From Gordonia gummivorans (GTDB taxonomy: Bacteria; Actinomycetota; Actinomycetes; Mycobacteriales; Mycobacteriaceae): a stretch of 64,000 bases of DNA. A program made the translations under genes and the position numbers. Within the stretch, counting starts at the first letter, position 1. Every line of letters starts with the position of its first letter. This document shows positions 1-8,041 of the stretch, piece by piece. Below the pieces are notes generated by a model that was not told the DNA's origin, did not search any database, and saw only the letters and a program-made list of their open reading frames with translations. The stretch spans positions 310,001-374,000 of the forward strand of contig NZ_JAKWBF010000001.1 in assembly GCF_022513585.1 (NCBI RefSeq), read 5' to 3'.

Positions 1-1116
1 CTCCGACCACGCGAACGCATCCTTCTCGCCGTGATCGACAAAGGCGCGTTCGCCGAGGACCGCCGCGGCCAGCGCGGAGATCTCGTCGGCGGCCGTAGCC
101 ATCAGCATCTTGAGCACCGACCCCGCGACCGGCTCCATGCGGTGCGACCACGATCCGGCGGACAGTCCCGACGCGGCGCGCATCGCGGCCACGGCCGCAA
201 CGGTTCGAGCGATCTGCGGTCGCAGCAACGGATCTGCCTCCGCCTCGAGCCGGCGCACCAGCCCGACGACGCGCTCCATGACGTACGGCGTCAGCGGCCC
301 TGCGGCACCGCTCATGGTGCTGCGCTCGTTGCCGAGGCTGGTGGAGGCCACCGTCCAGCCGTCCCCGATCCCGCCGATCCGATGGGAGTCGGGAACCCGC
401 ACCTCGTCGAGGAACACCTCGTTGAAGGCCGCGCCGCCGGTCATCTGCCGGATCGGTCGTACGGTGACGCCGGGCGCGTGCATGTCGACCAGAAACATCG
501 TCAGCCCAGCGTGTTTGGGGGCATTCGGATCGGTCCGGACCAGCGCCTCCCCGACGTCGGCGAGATGACCCATCGAGGTCCACACCTTCTGGCCGGTCAG
601 CACCCAGTCGTCACCGTCGCGTACCGCCTTGGTGCTCACGCCGGCCAGATCGGAGCCGGCGCCGGGTTCGCTGAACAACTGGCATCCGATCAGGTCGCCA
701 CGGTAGAGACCGGTCACGACGCTACTCCGCAGGTCGGCTGACGCATGATGCACCACAGCGGGTGCGACGATGTTCAATCCGACGAACAGAGCTTCTCGGG
801 AAGGCAAGCCGAGCTCGTCGAGCACCGTGTCCAGGACGGTGTCGTGGGCGAAGGTCAGACCGAGACCGCCGAGGTCGAGGGGTCCACTGGGCCAGGCGAT
901 TCCGGCGTCGAAGAGTGCCCGCTGCAGCCGGCGCTGCGTCGCGACCGCAGCATCGTGCCCGTCCCGCAACTCCTCGACCGCCGCGATGCGGTCGCTGGAG
1001 TCGACGGAATCCTCTGTCGTCGAATCGAATTCGTTGACGAAAGTTCCGACCCGGGTTCGGACGTACTCGGCGAAGGCCCCGAGATCCCCCGGCACCTCGA
1101 CGGTCTCAACGGTCAT
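1..1116 (-). CDS. Acyl-CoA dehydrogenase family protein (C-terminus cut by window edge)
   Basis: Flavin-dependent acyl-CoA dehydrogenase, expected to introduce an alpha,beta double bond into an acyl-CoA. The frame is open from an ATG at 1116 to the left edge, giving 372 residues. Translating the minus strand shows the family's FAD/substrate-loop signature LFSEPGAGSDLAG, then KVWTSMGHLADVG, a middle beta-barrel region (NEVFLDEVRVP) and the start of the C-terminal helical bundle, so at least the catalytic bundle is missing from view. Its ATG overlaps the stop of the upstream HpaB-family gene by four bases (ATGA), so the two are translationally coupled and probably act on one catabolic substrate. 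The substrate cannot be told from sequence. Confidence 0.85.
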   Translation of the reverse strand, partial: MTVETVEVPGDLGAFAEYVRTRVGTFVNEFDSTTEDSVDSSDRIAAVEELRDGHDAAVATQRRLQRALFDAGIAWPSGPLDLGGLGLTFAHDTVLDTVLDELGLPSREALFVGLNIVAPAVVHHASADLRSSVVTGLYRGDLIGCQLFSEPGAGSDLAGVSTKAVRDGDDWVLTGQKVWTSMGHLADVGEALVRTDPNAPKHAGLTMFLVDMHAPGVTVRPIRQMTGGAAFNEVFLDEVRVPDSHRIGGIGDGWTVASTSLGNERSTMSGAAGPLTPYVMERVVGLVRRLEAEADPLLRPQIARTVAAVAAMRAASGLSAGSWSHRMEPVAGSVLKMLMATAADEISALAAAVLGERAFVDHGEKDAFAWSE

Positions 1117-2489
1117 GCCAGGCCCGCGAGTTCAAGTGCCAGTCGCTTGGCCTTGTCCATGTCGTAGTGCTTGCGCGCCACGAGACGTTGCGCATAGAGA
1201 CCGCCACCGGACGCAAGCATGGTGACCAGTTGCCAGCCACCGTAGGCGTCGGCGGTGAAGTCGCGGATCGCGTGGAACAGCCGCGTGCGGTACTCGCCGT
1301 CGATGCCGTCCTTGGTCCGCATGTATTTCTTGATCAGCGGCCCGACCTCGTCGTTCTCCAGGTCGGCCACCGACGGCGCGGTGAGAATCGACCCGCCGCC
1401 GATGTCATGGAGATGGCGCACCATCAGGCTGTAATCGGCTGCGGCGTAGTGCTTTGCGGCATTCGTGTACAACTCGCTGGGGAAGTACCAGCCCTCCGGA
1501 CTCTCCTCGGAATTGGCGATGGCCGCCTCGAGACCCGACCGCACCATCGTCGCGTAGATCACCATCTCGGCGATCTTCTCCCGGATGTGATTGATCTTCT
1601 CGGTGCCGTTGGCCTCGGCGATGAGTTGCGCCAATCCGACCAGCTGGTCGGCGAATTCGGACATGTGCGCGGTGCCGCCGAGCCGTTCCCACAGCCCAAG
1701 CGCGTGCGCGAAGGTCGCCGAGTGGGCGATCTGGCCGTCGAGGAACACACGCTCGTTGGGCACGAACACGTCGTCGAAGATGATGAAGCCCTCCGGCATG
1801 TTGTGCTTGGAGCTCACCGGGAAATCACCCTCGCGCTCGCGCGGTGCGTAGCTGGTGTTGACGATCCGGACGCCGGGCGCGTTGACCGGAACCGCGCACG
1901 CGACCGCGTAGTCCTCCTCGCCGGGCTTCATGTTCTTGGTCGGCATCACCACCAGCTCGTGGCTGATGGCGGCCGACGAGATGTGGAGTTTGGCCCCTCG
2001 GATCACGATGCCGTCGGGGCGGCGTTCGACGACGCGGGTGTAGACGTCGGGGTCGTCCTGCGCTCCGGGTGGAAGTTTGCGGTCGCCCTTCGCGTCGGTG
2101 ATCGCCTGCACGCAACGGAGGTCGTTGCGGCGGCAGTACTCGAAGTACTCCTCGATGCGCTGGGAGAGCGCCGGGTTGTCGGCACGCATCCGCGCGGCCG
2201 CGGTCAGTAGTGCGAGCAGGCCCTGGCTGGTGGTCACGGTGACCATGTCCCAGTGCAGGAGTTCGGTCAGGATCTCCTTCAGATCCGCGGTGCTCTTCGG
2301 GATCTGGAAGTACTGTCCGCTGGCGTCGTCGCCCGGCCGGTAGTTCTGCTCATAGCCGTCGCCGACGAGTTCGATCGCCGTCGCGAACTGCGGATGATCG
2401 GCCAGTTGCTTGACCTCTTCGCCCTCCGCGAAGATCCGGCGACCGTCGTCGAGGGACGCGAGGTAATCCTCCCTGGTCATCATCGCCAT
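1113..2489 (-). CDS. HpaB-family flavin enzyme (4-hydroxyphenylacetate 3-hydroxylase / 4-hydroxybutyryl-CoA dehydratase-like)
   Basis: 458-residue member of the HpaB/AbfD family, an acyl-CoA-dehydrogenase-like fold that includes FADH2-dependent aromatic hydroxylases and the radical dehydratase 4-hydroxybutyryl-CoA dehydratase. Seen: family segments GIVIRGAKLHISSAAISHELVVMPTKN, PEGFIIFDDVFVPNERVFLDG and a C-terminal four-helix region ending DGEYRTRLFHAIRDFTADAYGG. AbfD-type enzymes use three Cys and one His for a [4Fe-4S] cluster. Only C119 and C126 lie in the N-terminal part, and the His of GGTAHMSEFADQ has no Cys seven residues on, so the cluster is probably absent and a hydroxylase or hydratase role is more likely. 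AAGGAG precedes the ATG. First gene of the operon with the acyl-CoA dehydrogenase. Confidence 0.75.
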   Translation of the reverse strand: MAMMTREDYLASLDDGRRIFAEGEEVKQLADHPQFATAIELVGDGYEQNYRPGDDASGQYFQIPKSTADLKEILTELLHWDMVTVTTSQGLLALLTAAARMRADNPALSQRIEEYFEYCRRNDLRCVQAITDAKGDRKLPPGAQDDPDVYTRVVERRPDGIVIRGAKLHISSAAISHELVVMPTKNMKPGEEDYAVACAVPVNAPGVRIVNTSYAPREREGDFPVSSKHNMPEGFIIFDDVFVPNERVFLDGQIAHSATFAHALGLWERLGGTAHMSEFADQLVGLAQLIAEANGTEKINHIREKIAEMVIYATMVRSGLEAAIANSEESPEGWYFPSELYTNAAKHYAAADYSLMVRHLHDIGGGSILTAPSVADLENDEVGPLIKKYMRTKDGIDGEYRTRLFHAIRDFTADAYGGWQLVTMLASGGGLYAQRLVARKHYDMDKAKRLALELAGLA

Positions 2490-2531
2490 CTTCTACGTCT
2501 CCTTCGGGTCAGACTCTCGGTACCGATCAAC

Positions 2532-2561
2532 TTTTCTGATGCTAGATTCAGATTCAGAAAA
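2532..2561. promoter_or_regulatory. Inverted repeat in divergent promoter region (probable operator)
   Basis: Perfect 8-bp arms TTTTCTGA (2532-2539) and TCAGAAAA (2554-2561) flank an AT-rich centre with a nested CTGA/TCAG pair. The patch is much lower in GC than its surroundings and lies between the minus-strand HpaB operon (start 2489) and the plus-strand GNAT gene (start 2627). Position and symmetry suggest a repressor site controlling one or both. The regulator is unknown and is not encoded nearby. Confidence 0.45.
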
Positions 2562-2626
2562 CCACAAGGTCGTGAGGATGCTTGGACACGGTTGCGAGTG
2601 CACCGCCCGTCCGTGAGGGTAGTGAC

Positions 2627-3196
2627 ATGGCCTTCGACATACGACCGGCGTCGCGGTTCGCCGATGTGCGCACGATGGTCGGGCCCAAGCGGCCCGACGC
2701 CAACGTCTGCTGGTGCCTCAGCTATCGGATTCCCAACAAGTTGAACCAGGAACTCGCCCGTGAAGCCCGTGGTGAATACGTCCGCAAGCTGTGCCGACGA
2801 ACGGTGGCGCCCGGTGTGCTCGCCTACGACGGTGACGACGTGGTGGGGTGGGCCGCGGTGGCACCGCGCGCCGACACCACCTTCGCGGGCAACCGGAAGA
2901 TCCCGCACGTCGACGACCTCGACGTGTGGTCGATCTGGTGCCTGCGCGTGCGGCCCGGGCATCGCAAACAAGGGATCTCGCACCCGTTGCTGGCCGGTGC
3001 GGTCGAGTTCGCACGCGAGCACGGCGCACCGGCGGTCGAGGGGTATCCGGTGGACAACCGCGGCGAGAAGGTCGACCTCACGATGGCCTACGCCGGCACC
3101 CGGAAGCTGTTCGAAGATGCCGGGTTCGAATTGGCAGCGCAGACCGATTCCGTGCTCAACGGATTCCCGCGGGTACTGATGCGGCTCGAGTTCTGA
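2627..3196 (+). CDS. GNAT-family N-acetyltransferase
   Basis: 189-residue predicted acetyl-CoA-dependent acetyltransferase. Motif A, which binds the CoA pyrophosphate, is visible as RVRPGHRKQGISHPLL, followed by a helix and VEGYPVDN. The N-terminal region has an unusual Cys-containing loop (DANVCWCLSYRIPN) typical of a small actinobacterial GNAT subgroup. The ATG at 2627 is chosen because GAGGGTAG lies just upstream. An in-frame TTG at 2582 would add 15 residues without recognisable structure. The acceptor substrate is unknown. It stands alone, divergent from the HpaB operon. Confidence 0.7.
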   Translation: MAFDIRPASRFADVRTMVGPKRPDANVCWCLSYRIPNKLNQELAREARGEYVRKLCRRTVAPGVLAYDGDDVVGWAAVAPRADTTFAGNRKIPHVDDLDVWSIWCLRVRPGHRKQGISHPLLAGAVEFAREHGAPAVEGYPVDNRGEKVDLTMAYAGTRKLFEDAGFELAAQTDSVLNGFPRVLMRLEF

Positions 3197-3202
3197 CGCA
3201 CA

Positions 3203-3262
3203 TCGTTGACCGTGCGTCCCAAATCGTTCATCGTGCGTCGCAATCCGTTGACCGTGCAGCGG
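3203..3262. repeat. Short tandem repeat, ~20-bp units (TCGTTGACCGTGCGTC type)
   Basis: Three imperfect ~20-bp units follow each other: TCGTTGACCGTGCGTCCCAA, TCGTTCATCGTGCGTCGCAA and TCCGTTGACCGTGCAGCGGA. The same unit recurs as a two-unit copy at 18149-18186, 15 kb away, so this is a dispersed intergenic family rather than a chance duplication. It lies between the GNAT stop and trpB2. No coding function is visible. Confidence 0.6.
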
Positions 3263-3311
3263 ACACGCGAATCAAGGGATCGTTCAACCCCGGCGCACTA
3301 CAGTGAATCGC

Positions 3312-4613
3312 ATGACGATGCACGTGGACGCCAGCAATCCGGATCTGATCACCGTCGATGTTCCTACGCACTGGTACAACCTGGCTGCCGAACTCGATTC
3401 TCCGATCCCACCGCATCTGCATCCGGGAACCAAGGAGCCGGTGGGGCCCGACGACCTCGCGGCCTTGTTCCCGAGTGGACTGATCGCGCAGGAGGTGTCC
3501 ACCGACGCCTACATCGAGATCCCCGAACCGGTCCGTGACATCTACCGGATGTGGCGTCCTTCGCCGCTGTTCCGAGCACGCAAGTTCGAGCAGGCGCTCA
3601 ACACCAAGGCGCGCATCTACGTCAAGTACGAGGGCGTGAGCCCCGTCGGCAGTCACAAGACGAATTCGGCAGTGGCCCAGGCGTATTACAACAGCGTCGA
3701 CGGCGTCACCAAGCTGACGACGGAAACCGGTGCGGGACAATGGGGCAGCGCACTGGCGTTTGCCGGGGCGCAGTTCGGGATCGACGTCGAGGTGTGGCAG
3801 GTGCGTGCCTCCTACGATTCCAAGCCCTACCGCGGCTACCTCATCCGCACCTACGGCGGCACCATCCACCCGAGTCCGTCCGATCTCACCGAATCCGGCC
3901 GCGCGATGCTGGCCAAGGACCCGAACACGACGGGCAGCCTGGGTATGGCCGTCAGCGAGGCGGTCGAGGTGGCCGCGCAGAACCCCGACACCCGGTATGC
4001 GCTCGGCAGCGTGCTCAATCACGTTGTGCTGCATCAGAGTGTGATCGGTCAGGAGGCGGTCGAGCAGCTCGCGGCCGTCGAGCCCGACGGCGCCGACGTC
4101 GTCTTCGGCTGTGCCGGAGGCGGTTCCAATCTCGGTGGGTTGTCGTTCCCGTTCCTGCGGGAGAAGCTGCACGGTCGGTCCAACCCCCGTGTGGTGGCGG
4201 CCGAGCCGGCTGCATGTCCCTCGATCACACAGGGCGAGTACCGCTACGACCATGGTGACGTGGCCGGGCTCACCCCGCTGCTCAAGATGCACACGCTCGG
4301 AATGGATTTCGTCCCGGACCCGATCCACGCGGGTGGTCTGCGCTATCACGGGATGGCCCCCGCCCTGAGTCACACCGTCGAGCTCGGCCTCGTGGAAGGG
4401 GTGGCGATCAGCCAGCACGACGCCTTCTCCGCCGGCGTCCAGTTCGCCCGCACGCAGGGCATCGTGCCGGCACCGGAATCGACCCACGCCATCGCCGCCT
4501 GTGCTGCGCACGTCGCCGACAACGACACCGAGCAGGTGGTCGTGATCGGTCTGTCCGGGCACGGGCAGCTCGACCTTCCCGCCTACGCCGAGTTCCTGGA
4601 GGGCTCCTTCTGA
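3312..4613 (+). CDS. trpB2: TrpB2-type tryptophan synthase beta-like enzyme
   Basis: PLP-dependent beta-replacement enzyme of the TrpB2 branch, which condenses indole with serine (or O-phosphoserine) to tryptophan, or salvages indole. Seen: the PLP-lysine motif GSHKTNSA (Lys about residue 116), TETGAGQWG containing the catalytic Glu region, and the phosphate-binding loop GCAGGGSN. The N-terminal ~80 residues and inserts after GGLSFPFL are characteristic of TrpB2, which is longer than TrpB1. No trpA, trpC or trpD neighbours are present, which fits an indole-salvage or standalone role. ATG at 3312 (or 3318) is preferred over GTG 3303. DUF429 follows after 8 bp. Confidence 0.85.
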   Translation: MTMHVDASNPDLITVDVPTHWYNLAAELDSPIPPHLHPGTKEPVGPDDLAALFPSGLIAQEVSTDAYIEIPEPVRDIYRMWRPSPLFRARKFEQALNTKARIYVKYEGVSPVGSHKTNSAVAQAYYNSVDGVTKLTTETGAGQWGSALAFAGAQFGIDVEVWQVRASYDSKPYRGYLIRTYGGTIHPSPSDLTESGRAMLAKDPNTTGSLGMAVSEAVEVAAQNPDTRYALGSVLNHVVLHQSVIGQEAVEQLAAVEPDGADVVFGCAGGGSNLGGLSFPFLREKLHGRSNPRVVAAEPAACPSITQGEYRYDHGDVAGLTPLLKMHTLGMDFVPDPIHAGGLRYHGMAPALSHTVELGLVEGVAISQHDAFSAGVQFARTQGIVPAPESTHAIAACAAHVADNDTEQVVVIGLSGHGQLDLPAYAEFLEGSF

Positions 4614-4621
4614 CGTACACC

Positions 4622-5359
4622 GTGGGCGTCGATCTGGCAGCGTCGCCGGTGAAAACCGCTGTCGCGGTGATCGAGTGGCGATCCGGCTCGGCTCGGGTGA
4701 CAGAGCTCGTGATGCCGGCCGACGATGCACGGATCCACACGATGGTCGCGGGGGCAGCCCGCGTAGGTATTGACTCGCCGTTCGGCTGGCCCGACGACTT
4801 CGTGGATTTCGTTGTGGCGCAACATCGAGGCGAGTTGTCGGCGGGGAGCGGCCTCGACGACGTCTCGCGTCGGCGCCCGTTGGCCTACCGAACGACCGAC
4901 CTCTACGTGGCCGCACTCGCCGGCGGTCGACGCCCGCTTTCGGTGTCGGCCGACAACATCGCCCACGTCGCGTTCCGGTGTGCCGGCCTGCTGGCCGATC
5001 TCGGCATCACCGACCGCGCGTCGGGCTGGGCGATCGAAGCGTACCCCGCTGCAGCGCTACGACGTTGGGGTCTGCAGTCACGCGGCTACAAGACCGCCGC
5101 GAATGTATCTGCGCGCGAAGTGATGGTCGAGCAGCTCGGTCAGGCGGCGCCCTGGCTCGATCTCAACAGCCACGCGGATGCCATGATCGCCGACGACGAC
5201 GCCTTCGACGCCGTGATCACCGCGCTGATCGCGCGAACGGCAGATCTCGGACTGACCCCTGCACCGCCCGACGACGTTCGCGACACCGCGATGCGCGAGG
5301 GCTGGATACACGTGCCCGACTGCGAGCTCGACCAGCTGGTCTCTTCCGCTGGTCCCTGA
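4622..5359 (+). CDS. DUF429 family protein (predicted RNase H-like nuclease)
   Basis: 245 residues beginning at GTG with MGVDLAASPVKTAVAVIEW, the first strand and Asp of the RNase H-like fold characteristic of DUF429. A second acidic motif appears as GIDSPFGWPDDF, a third as WAIEAYPAAALRRW, and DDDAFDAVITALIAR closes the core. Biochemical function is not established for this family; a nuclease role is inferred from the fold only. It starts 8 bp after trpB2 on the same strand and is probably co-transcribed, though no shared pathway is evident. Confidence 0.75.
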   Translation: MGVDLAASPVKTAVAVIEWRSGSARVTELVMPADDARIHTMVAGAARVGIDSPFGWPDDFVDFVVAQHRGELSAGSGLDDVSRRRPLAYRTTDLYVAALAGGRRPLSVSADNIAHVAFRCAGLLADLGITDRASGWAIEAYPAAALRRWGLQSRGYKTAANVSAREVMVEQLGQAAPWLDLNSHADAMIADDDAFDAVITALIARTADLGLTPAPPDDVRDTAMREGWIHVPDCELDQLVSSAGP

Positions 5360-5431
5360 TCCTGGGGTCTTTCTGGGCCGAAGTTCCGCTACCTGAGCCT
5401 GGATCCGTGGAAACGGAGCTACCCTACGCTG

Positions 5432-5552
5432 CCTGAGGTGCGAGCTTGCGAGCATCGAAGGGGCTGGTGACCCGTCGTCCTTGGTCGCTGAATTTCGTGG
5501 TCTCACCAGCCCTTCGAGGCTCTCGGCTAGCGCCTCGAGCACCTCAGGGAGC
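5432..5552. repeat. Inverted pair of dispersed hairpin repeats (CCTTCGAGGCTC...CACCTCAGGGA family)
   Basis: A copy in one orientation at 5432-5470 (begins CCTGAGGTGCGAG) is followed by a copy in the other orientation at 5501-5552 (CCCTTCGAGG ... GCACCTCAGGGAGC). Each copy is itself hairpin-like, and the two together form a large imperfect palindrome. It sits between the convergent DUF429 and citB genes, so it is placed to act as a bidirectional terminator. Related copies lie at 7996-8033 and 25317-25363. Confidence 0.65.
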
Positions 5553-5634
5553 GGGGGGATCGACCGGGAGCGGTGGGATCGACCTCGAGCGGGGTCGGCA
5601 GGGTGTGGGTTCAGCGTTCGTCCCACGGTTGGAG

Positions 5635-6300
5635 TCAGAGGGCGAGGCGGTACTCCTGGCGCGGTCGGCCGGTGGAGCCGTAGCGCAGGGTCATGGTGAG
5701 GCGGCCGGCGGTGACCAGGTTGGCGAGATGCCGGCGGGCGGTCGGTGCGGCGACGCCGATGGCGGTCGAGACATCGTCGGCGAACAGTGGTCCGTCGGCG
5801 TCGGCGAAGAGTTCGAGGATGCGCTTCTCGGTGGGCGAACCGCCGTCGTCGCGGTCGGCGGGGCGGGTGCCGAAGCGCAGCGCCGACAGCGCGGCGTCGA
5901 CGGCCCGCTGATCGACGTTGTCGGCGTCGAGAACTCGGCGGTACTGCGCGTACCCGGCGAGCCGGCGCGCGAGTTCGGCGTCGTCGAACGGTTTGATCAG
6001 GTAGGCCAGCGCGCCCGATCGCATGGCGGTGCGCACGGCGGTCGCCTCGGTCTCCGCACCCACTACAAAGCTGTCACAGGGGAGTTCGCCGACCAGGTCG
6101 ATACCCGATCCATCCGGGAGGTAGACATCGAGGAGCGCGAGGTCGATGTCGGGGTGGTCGGCGATCGCGGCACGCGCCGCCGCAACCGATCCCGCGCGCG
6201 CCACCACCCGAAAGCCGCGCACCGCGTCGACGATGGCGGTGTGGAGCGCGGCGACCCGGAAGTCGTCGTCGACGATCAGCACGGTCAGGTCCTCACTCAT
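5635..6300 (-). CDS. citB: CitB/DcuR-type response regulator
   Basis: 221-residue transcriptional response regulator. The receiver domain (residues 5-120) shows the acidic pocket DDD at 11-13, phospho-acceptor Asp58 in LLDVYLPDGSG and Lys103 in LIKPF. The C-terminal part (about 155-215) is the winged-helix type found in CitB/DpiA regulators (SPTEKRILELFADADGPLFADDVSTAIGV). The gene overlaps the 3' end of the sensor kinase by 8 bases. In Corynebacterium glutamicum the CitAB pair activates the citrate carrier citH; the citrate transporter just upstream here supports the same job. Confidence 0.85.
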   Translation of the reverse strand: MSEDLTVLIVDDDFRVAALHTAIVDAVRGFRVVARAGSVAAARAAIADHPDIDLALLDVYLPDGSGIDLVGELPCDSFVVGAETEATAVRTAMRSGALAYLIKPFDDAELARRLAGYAQYRRVLDADNVDQRAVDAALSALRFGTRPADRDDGGSPTEKRILELFADADGPLFADDVSTAIGVAAPTARRHLANLVTAGRLTMTLRYGSTGRPRQEYRLAL

Positions 6301-7957
6301 GGCTCTCCTGACTCCCTGTCTCCAGAACGCACGGCAGATGCGCGACGAACACGGCTCCGCCGAGCGAGCTGGGTGCGCGACGTTCGCCGCCCGGGTCCGC
6401 GATCCACACGTCGCCGCCGATACGGCGCGCGAGTTGCCGGGTCAGCGCGAGTCCCATACCGCGGCCACCGGGTACGCCGTCGCCGGGTTTGGTGGTGGCA
6501 CCTTCGGCGAACACCTCGTCCGGGGTGTCGAACTCGATACCCGACCCCGAATCGGCGACCGCGATGACCAGCGCGTTGCCGTCGCCGATGACGTCGACCT
6601 CGACAACGCCCTCACCGTTGTCCTCGGACGCCGCATCCAAGGCATTGTCGATGAGGTTGCCGAGCACGGTGGTGACCACGACGGGTTCGGTGAGTGTTCC
6701 GTCGACCCACGTCTGGTCGCCGAGTCGGAGCGTCACCCGGCGTTCGCGGGCCTGCGACGTCTTGGCGTCCAGGAAGGCGTGCAGATGCGCTTCTTGCACG
6801 TTGTCGAGTCCCGCAAGGTGTGTGGTGCTGGTGGCGCCGGTGATCTCGTCGAGGTACGCCTGCGCCTCCTCGGTGTGTCCGTGCCGCAACAGCCCCGCCA
6901 GGACGTGCATGCGGTTCGCGGTTTCGTGCCGCTGAGCGCGCAGGGCCGAGCTCATCGATCGGATGGAGTCAACCTCGCGGCTGAGGGTCTCCACGTCGGT
7001 GCGGTCGATCACCGAGAGCACCATGCCCAGGTCACGGCCGTCGGCCTGGACGCGGCGCGAACTCACCAGCACGATGCGATCGCCGACACTTGCGGCCACC
7101 GGGTCGGCGGTCGGCTCGTCGAGCACGGCGCGCACTCGGGGGGTCAACCCGAGTTCGTCGGCTGCGGTTCCGATCGGGGCGTCGATGTCGAGGAGCGCTC
7201 GCGCCTTGTCGTTGATGACGCGCGCGACACCGGTGCTGTCGACGGCGAGCACACCATCGGCCATCGAATGCAGCACCGCGGTCTGTTCGCGGACGAGGGC
7301 GGTGAGTTCGTCGGGCTCCAGACCGAGGGTGAGCCGGCGCCAGCGTCGGGCCAGCAGGATCGACCCGATGGCGCCGATGCCCAGCGCAACCGCCGCGATG
7401 AGGGCGGTCGCCACGACGTCACGTCGGGTGTCGGCGGTGAGGCTCTCGGTGGACACGCCGACGCTGACCAGCCCGACCACCGACCCGTCGGGCCCGTAGA
7501 TCGGCACCTTGGCGCGGACGGATTCGCCGAGGGTGCCGCGGTCGGTGGTGATGTCGACCTGACCGCTCAGCGCCTTCGACGGATCCGTCGACACCGGTTT
7601 GCCCACCTCGGCGGCCTCCGGGTGGGCCAGGCGAACGCGATCCCGGTTGGCGATCACCACGAACAGCGCACCCGTGCGGTCCCGGACGGCGTTGGCCTCG
7701 GTCTGCACCGGTCCGGCGGCGAGTGCTGCCGCGTCGAGACCGGTTCCTTGAGTGGATGCGACATCGGCCCGGACCTGGGGATCGCTGGCGACGGACTCGG
7801 CGATCGCGAGGGCGCGTTGTGCGTACTCGTCGCGGACCCGGTCGTCGGCTCCGACGACGACCCACCCGAAGCCGACGGCGAGACTGACCGCGATCACCGC
7901 GAGTTGCAGCACCAGCACCTGCGTCCGCAATCGCATGGATCTCAGATTAGGACGCAA
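6293..7957 (-). CDS. citA: CitA/DcuS-type sensor histidine kinase
   Basis: 554-residue membrane sensor kinase. TM1 spans about 12-36. The extracytoplasmic sensor domain (37-180) contains RDRVRLAHPEAAEVGKPV, the HP...GK motif of citrate/C4-dicarboxylate sensors. TM2 is about 181-203, a cytoplasmic PAS domain about 225-320, phospho-acceptor His344 in RHETANRMH, then an ATPase domain with N-box NLIDNALDAA and G-boxes DSGSGI and GRGMGLAL. It autophosphorylates and passes phosphate to the overlapping CitB. The citrate/dicarboxylate ligand is inferred from family and from the neighbouring CitMHS transporter. The start is ATG at 7957. Confidence 0.87.
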   Translation of the reverse strand: MRPNLRSMRLRTQVLVLQLAVIAVSLAVGFGWVVVGADDRVRDEYAQRALAIAESVASDPQVRADVASTQGTGLDAAALAAGPVQTEANAVRDRTGALFVVIANRDRVRLAHPEAAEVGKPVSTDPSKALSGQVDITTDRGTLGESVRAKVPIYGPDGSVVGLVSVGVSTESLTADTRRDVVATALIAAVALGIGAIGSILLARRWRRLTLGLEPDELTALVREQTAVLHSMADGVLAVDSTGVARVINDKARALLDIDAPIGTAADELGLTPRVRAVLDEPTADPVAASVGDRIVLVSSRRVQADGRDLGMVLSVIDRTDVETLSREVDSIRSMSSALRAQRHETANRMHVLAGLLRHGHTEEAQAYLDEITGATSTTHLAGLDNVQEAHLHAFLDAKTSQARERRVTLRLGDQTWVDGTLTEPVVVTTVLGNLIDNALDAASEDNGEGVVEVDVIGDGNALVIAVADSGSGIEFDTPDEVFAEGATTKPGDGVPGGRGMGLALTRQLARRIGGDVWIADPGGERRAPSSLGGAVFVAHLPCVLETGSQESHE

Positions 7958-7995
7958 CGGCCCGCCGACCCGGTCGGTTGGACCGGGTCGACGGG

Positions 7996-8033
7996 CCCTT
8001 CGAGGCTCGCTCCGCTCGCACCTCAGGGAGCGA
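7996..8033. repeat. Dispersed hairpin repeat between citH and citA
   Basis: CCCTTCGAGGCTCGCTCCGC continues into TCGCACCTCAGGGAGCG, the compact form of the family seen at 5432-5552 and 25317-25363. It contains the CTCGCTCCGCTC core shared with repeats at 51981 and 57208. It lies 8 bp beyond the citH stop (8042) and upstream of citA (7957), so it may end citH transcription and separate it from the two-component genes. Confidence 0.6.
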
Positions 8034-8041
8034 GGCGGTGC

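Noticed and set aside
3228..4916. A 562-codon minus-strand frame across trpB2 and DUF429
   Set aside because: Antisense to two well-supported genes and crosses their boundary.
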